A DNA stretch of 52,299 nucleotides. Origin: a virus. The stretch lies in IMG/VR virus record IMGVR_UViG_3300030450_003597, positions 1-52,299 of that record. One strand, 5' to 3'. Shown piece after piece: positions 48,920-52,299 of the stretch. The notes below the pieces were generated by a model that made no database searches, was not told where the DNA came from, and worked only from the letters and a program-made list of their open reading frames with translations. Position 1 is the stretch's first letter, and each line of letters starts with the position of its first letter. The position numbers and the translations under genes were made by a program.

Positions 48920-49668
48920 TAATCTTCGCTTTTAGTGGTAGTCTTAGTAGCAATAAGCTTTTCTTCTTCTTCTCTAAGCTCATCTATTAATTTAACATTA
49001 CTAGTAGCTTCAATAGATTCTACTGTCTTAACAAGATGTTTGTCTTTCATACCATGCATATCTTGCAGATTATCAACAGCTCTCATTAAGTTAGTAACAT
49101 CACCTTTGTCTTTAGCTTTTTTAATAGTTTCTTCAAGTAATTCTAAAGTATAAGCCTCTGTTAGGCCATGGTCTTGAAGTAACTTTTGTAGTTCATCTCT
49201 TACCATATCTTTAAATTTCTCCTTCTTCATTCTCTTCTTCCACATAATCTTTTGATTATCAGTTGGATTGTCTAGAACGTGATTGATTGTTTTATCGTAA
49301 TCCATGGTCTGAGCATAGACCATAGCTAGATTTTTCATTTTCTGTCCGCCTGACAGCACTTCCCAATGAGTTTTTCCAGATATTGTATTATTAGCCTTCC
49401 TCCCTGAAGCAATAAGCTTAGAGGAGCTATAATTAGGATTATAAAAAGTATAACCATAGGGAAGACGAATATAGATGCTAGTAGGCTTATAAGTGGACTT
49501 AGTGATGACTTTAGCCACGTATTCATCATCGGAGATTGCGTAATCTCCTTGCTCAGCTTCTCTCCAGGCCTTGTATATAATCTTTCTTTCATCTGCTTCC
49601 TCTTTTCTATAAATCTTGTAAGAAGTAGGCTCTTTATCCCCTTTATGATGAATGTCTATAGTATACAT
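48919..49668 (-). CDS. Probable small terminase subunit (249 aa)
   Basis: The gene abuts the large terminase. I use the ATG at 49668, which overlaps the upstream stop (TAATG); a TTG two codons earlier only extends the frame. The product has a basic DNA-binding-like first half, a helical middle (WKKRMKKEKFKDMVRDELQK) and an acidic C-terminal coil (LIDELREEEEKLIATK). Small terminases recognise the packaging site and contact the large subunit through the C terminus. No strict family motif is seen, so context carries the call. Confidence 0.6.
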   Translation of the reverse strand: MYTIDIHHKGDKEPTSYKIYRKEEADERKIIYKAWREAEQGDYAISDDEYVAKVITKSTYKPTSIYIRLPYGYTFYNPNYSSSKLIASGRKANNTISGKTHWEVLSGGQKMKNLAMVYAQTMDYDKTINHVLDNPTDNQKIMWKKRMKKEKFKDMVRDELQKLLQDHGLTEAYTLELLEETIKKAKDKGDVTNLMRAVDNLQDMHGMKDKHLVKTVESIEATSNVKLIDELREEEEKLIATKTTTKSED

Positions 49669-49928
49669 TACCAATCAATGCCTTGTCTTCCCCATATTGG
49701 ATGAGTAGGGCCAGTTTGACCATCTATCCACTCATCTGCTCTTCCCCACCTAACATCTTCCTCCGCCATCTTATCTATTTTTTTATTTACTCTTTTATTA
49801 GCTTTAGGAAGAGCTCTTTTTATTTGCTTTGAACTAAATCCTAATTTCTTAGCCAATTTAGGACCATGCCTTAGTCCATGTTTCATTATCAGCGATGATA
49901 ATATCTTTACTATCGCACTTGCTGCCAT
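49668..49928 (-). CDS. Small basic protein upstream of terminase (86 aa)
   Basis: A hydrophobic/helical N terminus (SAIVKILSSLIMKHGL) is followed by a Lys/Arg-rich helix (LAKKLGFSSKQIKRALPKAN) and a Trp/Gly/Pro-rich end (GPTHPIWGRQGIDW). The stop overlaps the small terminase start. It could be a virion or packaging accessory protein. No family recognised. Confidence 0.5.
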   Translation of the reverse strand: MAASAIVKILSSLIMKHGLRHGPKLAKKLGFSSKQIKRALPKANKRVNKKIDKMAEEDVRWGRADEWIDGQTGPTHPIWGRQGIDW

Positions 49929-49963
49929 AATTTTCTCCTGTTTACTTGACCTTATTAAAAGTT

Positions 49964-50497
49964 TTATCTCTCTGAAAAGGCACTATTTACTCGATTATAG
50001 TTTTCCATAGTCATATCCATTAAATCATTCTCAACTGGTATAAAGGACTCTGCTCTATTTATAGTAGCCGTATCTGGTTTTGTATGATGAAAGCTATAAT
50101 AAGCATCTCTTCTTGTTTTTAAATTTCCCAAGCCTATCTCTTGTAACATTGGGTCTGAACCTTTTTGAGCAAATATATTCCCAAAGAACATAGCATCAGC
50201 CTCATCATCAGACCAATCTTGAGGATTATTTGATATAGAGTTTATAACCTTTTTATCATAACCCATGTTCTTTAACCTTCTTTTTGCTGTTTTAACAGAA
50301 CTATCTGTGAATTGATAAACTCCTTTAGCAGTAGATGCAAGTGTTCCATCTTTCTTTCTAGGAACAGCCATAATTCTATTATCAGACTCTATATGTCTGA
50401 CTTGCATAGCCCATTCCTTAAAATTCTTATATGCATTCATTAAATTGGAACCATCAAAGCCGATTCCTTTTAAAAGATTAACTAAAAAGTTATCCAT
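49964..50497 (-). CDS. Lytic transglycosylase-like peptidoglycan hydrolase (177 aa)
   Basis: HIESDNR with Glu37 as candidate catalytic acid, then TAKGVYQFTDSSVKTA (56-71), matches the 'ES ... S.GA.G.YQF' layout of SLT/lysozyme-like domains. The rest is helical. It overlaps the upstream virion-type gene by one base and is far from the holin-like gene, so it may be a virion-associated enzyme that opens the wall during entry rather than the main endolysin. No other endolysin is apparent in the window. Confidence 0.6.
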   Translation of the reverse strand: MDNFLVNLLKGIGFDGSNLMNAYKNFKEWAMQVRHIESDNRIMAVPRKKDGTLASTAKGVYQFTDSSVKTAKRRLKNMGYDKKVINSISNNPQDWSDDEADAMFFGNIFAQKGSDPMLQEIGLGNLKTRRDAYYSFHHTKPDTATINRAESFIPVENDLMDMTMENYNRVNSAFSER

Positions 50498-51276
50498 TAT
50501 CTTCTATTTTTACCTAGAAGTTCGTATTGATAAGCTTGATATATGGGATTAAGTGGGTTCATAGCCTGTTTAAAATAATCGTCATCTTCATCTTCTATTG
50601 TAATATCTACTGCAGAAGGTGGGGCTCCATACATAATATCTGCAGCCTCCTGATAACCTCCTGGACCTAATGTTGCAGGTATATCGGCATTTATACCAGG
50701 AATTTGTTCAGTTTGTGGAACTATTTCCCCTTCATTATTATAAGTCTTTGGTACCTCGGTACCATCACCAGAAGCTAAGGCTCCATAACCTCCTGGACCC
50801 AAGACTGAAGAATCTCTAGCACTTTTCTCTTCTTTAATATCTTTTTGCTGCTCTTTATTTGTTTGATATACTTTATCTAGATTACTAGTATCTTTTCCCC
50901 TTATTTTATCCAGAGTCTCCTGTTGCTCTAGATTTCTTTTCTCTTGTACAAGATTCCTAGCTATATTATCCAACTCATCCTCTACTGTTTCAGTCGCTGT
51001 ATTTGGGCCTATAGCCCATTGAACTTGCTCTGGTCTATCAGGTATCTGATAAAGAGGAGGTTTTGAACCTGGAATAACTCTATTATCCTCTTTTGGAGAG
51101 AACCATTTAGATAAAAGACCTCTGCCTTCAGAGAATAAGTCTTGCAATGGAGTTCCTCTTGCAGCTAGTTTTGCTTCTCTTGCAGCCTGCAGTTCAGCTA
51201 ATTCCTCTTCAGTCAATCTAGTCCCAGGCCATCTTGGGGCTTCGTCTTTTCGTATCTCTTCCATTGTTCTGCTCAT
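50497..51276 (-). CDS. Disordered virion-type protein with LGPGGY repeats (259 aa)
   Basis: TAGGAGAATTG precedes the ATG. The protein is Glu/Gln/Pro/Gly-rich, with an acidic helical N terminus (TEEELAELQAAREAKLAARG), a coiled centre and two copies of LGPGGY about 40-45 residues apart. An acidic run (IEDEDDDY) precedes the end. Low-complexity proteins near the start of the late operon are often minor virion components or assembly factors. No family is recognised. Confidence 0.45.
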   Translation of the reverse strand: MSRTMEEIRKDEAPRWPGTRLTEEELAELQAAREAKLAARGTPLQDLFSEGRGLLSKWFSPKEDNRVIPGSKPPLYQIPDRPEQVQWAIGPNTATETVEDELDNIARNLVQEKRNLEQQETLDKIRGKDTSNLDKVYQTNKEQQKDIKEEKSARDSSVLGPGGYGALASGDGTEVPKTYNNEGEIVPQTEQIPGINADIPATLGPGGYQEAADIMYGAPPSAVDITIEDEDDDYFKQAMNPLNPIYQAYQYELLGKNRR

Positions 51277-51285
51277 TCAATTCTC

Positions 51286-51621
51286 CTAAAATCTGTAATT
51301 TATGCCCAGACTACTGGTATCACCCTTCTTTCCAAAGCTAAAACCTAGCTTCTTAGTAGGACTATAAAGTAAATTTTGTTTTAAAACATCTAATTTAACA
51401 CTATCTGGTAACATTTTCTCTAAAAAAGGATTAATATGTCTATCGAGAAGAGATTTACCAAGCATACCCTTAAAAAGCAAGCTAGGGTCACCCTTTACTT
51501 GCTCTGCAGCATCTGATAGCTTATCCCTTTTTTGAACCCCTTTGTATAACAATTCAGCCCAAACAGGAGAAACACCCCTGTCAAACGTTGATTGTGTGAA
51601 TATGTCTTTATTAGCGCTCAT
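51286..51621 (-). CDS. First gene of the minus-strand late arm (111 aa)
   Basis: AGAGGT lies before the ATG. The protein starts SANKDIFTQSTFDRGVSPVW, has a helical centre (SLLFKGMLGKSLLDRHINPF) and ends in strands LGFSFGKKGDTSSLGINYRF, with a terminal aromatic residue like that of outer-membrane or beta-barrel-associated proteins. No family is recognised. It is the gene nearest to the divergent control region. Confidence 0.5.
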   Translation of the reverse strand: MSANKDIFTQSTFDRGVSPVWAELLYKGVQKRDKLSDAAEQVKGDPSLLFKGMLGKSLLDRHINPFLEKMLPDSVKLDVLKQNLLYSPTKKLGFSFGKKGDTSSLGINYRF

Positions 51622-51957
51622 ATACCTCTATAATATAAGTCTAATTATGCTTTAAGTACAAGAACTTATTTGGTTTTAGTTATTCCCTTTACATAAGCTC
51701 TATTATAGCTTTATATAACCTATATATACACCTATGGTATAAAATAATCAAAAAAATATATTATGCAAGACTTTTTTTAAAAAATATCAAATAACCTTTT
51801 TCTCGTCGGAAACCGTTGAAAAACCTATTTCAAAAGGAAGAAAAGGAAGTATACTTCACCCCTAACTCATTTTCAAAAAAATTATTCTAGAATGTGAACA
51901 CTAGATATACCTACTTGGGTACCCCTTGAAATTTAGGTGCCAGGGGGTAGTACCTCG

Positions 51958-51969
51958 TTGAAATTTCAA
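51958..51969. promoter_or_regulatory. Perfect palindrome, possible operator
   Basis: TTGAAATTTCAA is a perfect 12-base palindrome. Its left half, TTGAAATTT, also occurs some 32 bases upstream, so a dimeric protein could have one full and one half site. It lies about 100 bases before the first plus-strand gene. Confidence 0.4.
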
Positions 51970-51978
51970 TGACTGCTC

Positions 51979-51995
51979 GCTCGCATACCGCGAGC
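51979..51995. repeat. GC-rich hairpin in the control region
   Basis: GCTCGC (51979-51984), loop ATACC, GCGAGC (51990-51995) form a perfect 6-bp stem with a 5-base loop. It is exceptional in this AT-rich genome. Short GC hairpins with small loops serve as promoters for the virion polymerase of phage N4, so a comparable role for the polymerase at 12684-22148 is conceivable, but unproven. Confidence 0.45.
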
Positions 51996-52067
51996 TTCGC
52001 ACCACTGTTATCTGTGCTATTAAAATAATTTAAATTAACAGCTCTATGAGCAGAAAGGATAATAGCA

Positions 52068-52299
52068 ATGGATAAATTATTTGAAAGATTATTGGAACTT
52101 GGGGTTAGCGTAATGATTCCAACGAAAAAGGGAGTTCTTATTCCTGCAGAGGAAGTTGTTACTCGTTCGTTGGATATAGCAGAGTTAAAACCCCTAGTTC
52201 CATCGGGTTATACTATCACTGTATTGCCAAAGCAGTATAGGGACGACCCTTGTGGCTCTTATTTCATTGGCTTAGCTCGTGAAGTTAATCCCAAGGATA
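52068..52299 (+). CDS. First gene of the plus arm, truncated by window end
   Basis: AGAAAGGAT precedes the ATG. The visible 77 residues (MDKLFERLLELGVSVMIPTK ...) contain a helical start, strands (GVLIPAEEVVTRSL) and end at NPKD without a stop. No domain is recognised. As the gene next to the divergent region it is probably among the earliest expressed. Its missing end may be the fragment at 2-54. Confidence 0.6.
   Translation, partial: MDKLFERLLELGVSVMIPTKKGVLIPAEEVVTRSLDIAELKPLVPSGYTITVLPKQYRDDPCGSYFIGLAREVNPKD

Larger units (their letters stand above)
51622..52067. promoter_or_regulatory. Divergent control region between the two arms
   Basis: This 446-base stretch has no gene and separates the minus arm from the plus arm, so it must hold promoters for both. 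The left half is very AT-rich (TATATATAC, TATAAC and TATAAT-like words on both strands). The right half is more G+C-rich, with a palindrome (51958-51969), a repeated TTGAAATTT (about 51926-51934 and 51958-51966), an imperfect GGTACCCC/GGGGTAGTACC pairing and a GC hairpin at 51979-51995. On the minus strand TTGTAC and TATATT lie 18 bases apart just before the first late gene. It is also a plausible replication origin. Confidence 0.6.

Overview
The window looks like an essentially complete, AT-rich tailed-phage genome of about 52 kb. It has a P22-like portal, a short-tail (podovirus-like) morphogenesis set and no recognisable integrase or DNA polymerase. Nearly every gene on both strands has a purine-rich Shine-Dalgarno (AAGGAG/AGGAGG type), which argues for a host that uses SD-led initiation and against a Bacteroidota host. 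The host cannot be named from this sequence. Two transcription arms diverge from a non-coding region at 51622-52067. The minus-strand arm runs from 51621 down to 12684 and carries virion and lysis genes. The plus-strand arm starts at 52068, leaves the window, and appears to continue from position 1 to 12687. The arms meet tail-to-tail with overlapping stop codons at 12684-12687. This layout implies a circular or circularly permuted map opened inside the first gene of the plus arm.

Plus arm, 1-2838: very small genes (zinc-ribbon, coiled-coil, secreted and basic proteins) are interleaved with an unusual density of structured non-coding elements. Most are closed by a perfect inverted repeat of 6-17 bp. 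Five of them stand nearly back to back at 1688-2122, and further examples lie at 341-480, 502-589, 1264-1337, 6194-6285, 10036-10142 and 10150-10223.

Plus arm, 2850-6199: a tightly coupled four-gene cassette that I read as a complete ubiquitin-like conjugation system. It contains a 67-residue beta-grasp protein already ending in Gly-Gly, a 518-residue protein with an E2-like segment around Cys292, a JAB/JAMM isopeptidase with intact metal ligands, and a ThiF/E1-like adenylating enzyme. A small membrane-anchored protein precedes it.

Plus arm, 6309-12687: the replication and recombination module (Sak4-like ATPase, probable partner protein, primase-helicase, HNH protein, PD-(D/E)XK-like nuclease, MazG/DUF1599-like protein) and many small zinc-binding or coiled-coil proteins.

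Minus arm, in transcription order: two small virion-type proteins, a lytic transglycosylase-like protein, small and large terminase, portal, scaffold-like protein, major capsid protein, decoration-type proteins, head-tail connectors, and a tail fibre with about 34 beta-roll repeats and a peptidase S74 chaperone. A membrane/lysis cluster follows (including an MscS-like small protein), then a calcineurin-like phosphoesterase, a 3100-residue tail protein, a fibre-like protein, two internal virion proteins and a 3154-residue polyprotein.

The 3154-residue protein carries both signature segments of a two-barrel (YonO/crAss-like) RNA polymerase: the catalytic DLDGD at residues 1487-1491 and an upstream Lys-bearing barrel near 1063-1140. 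It also has an HEKAH zinc-peptidase motif at 1002-1006. Its position beside internal virion proteins suggests a polymerase that is packaged and injected to start transcription of the plus arm. The two giant genes alone occupy about 36% of the window.
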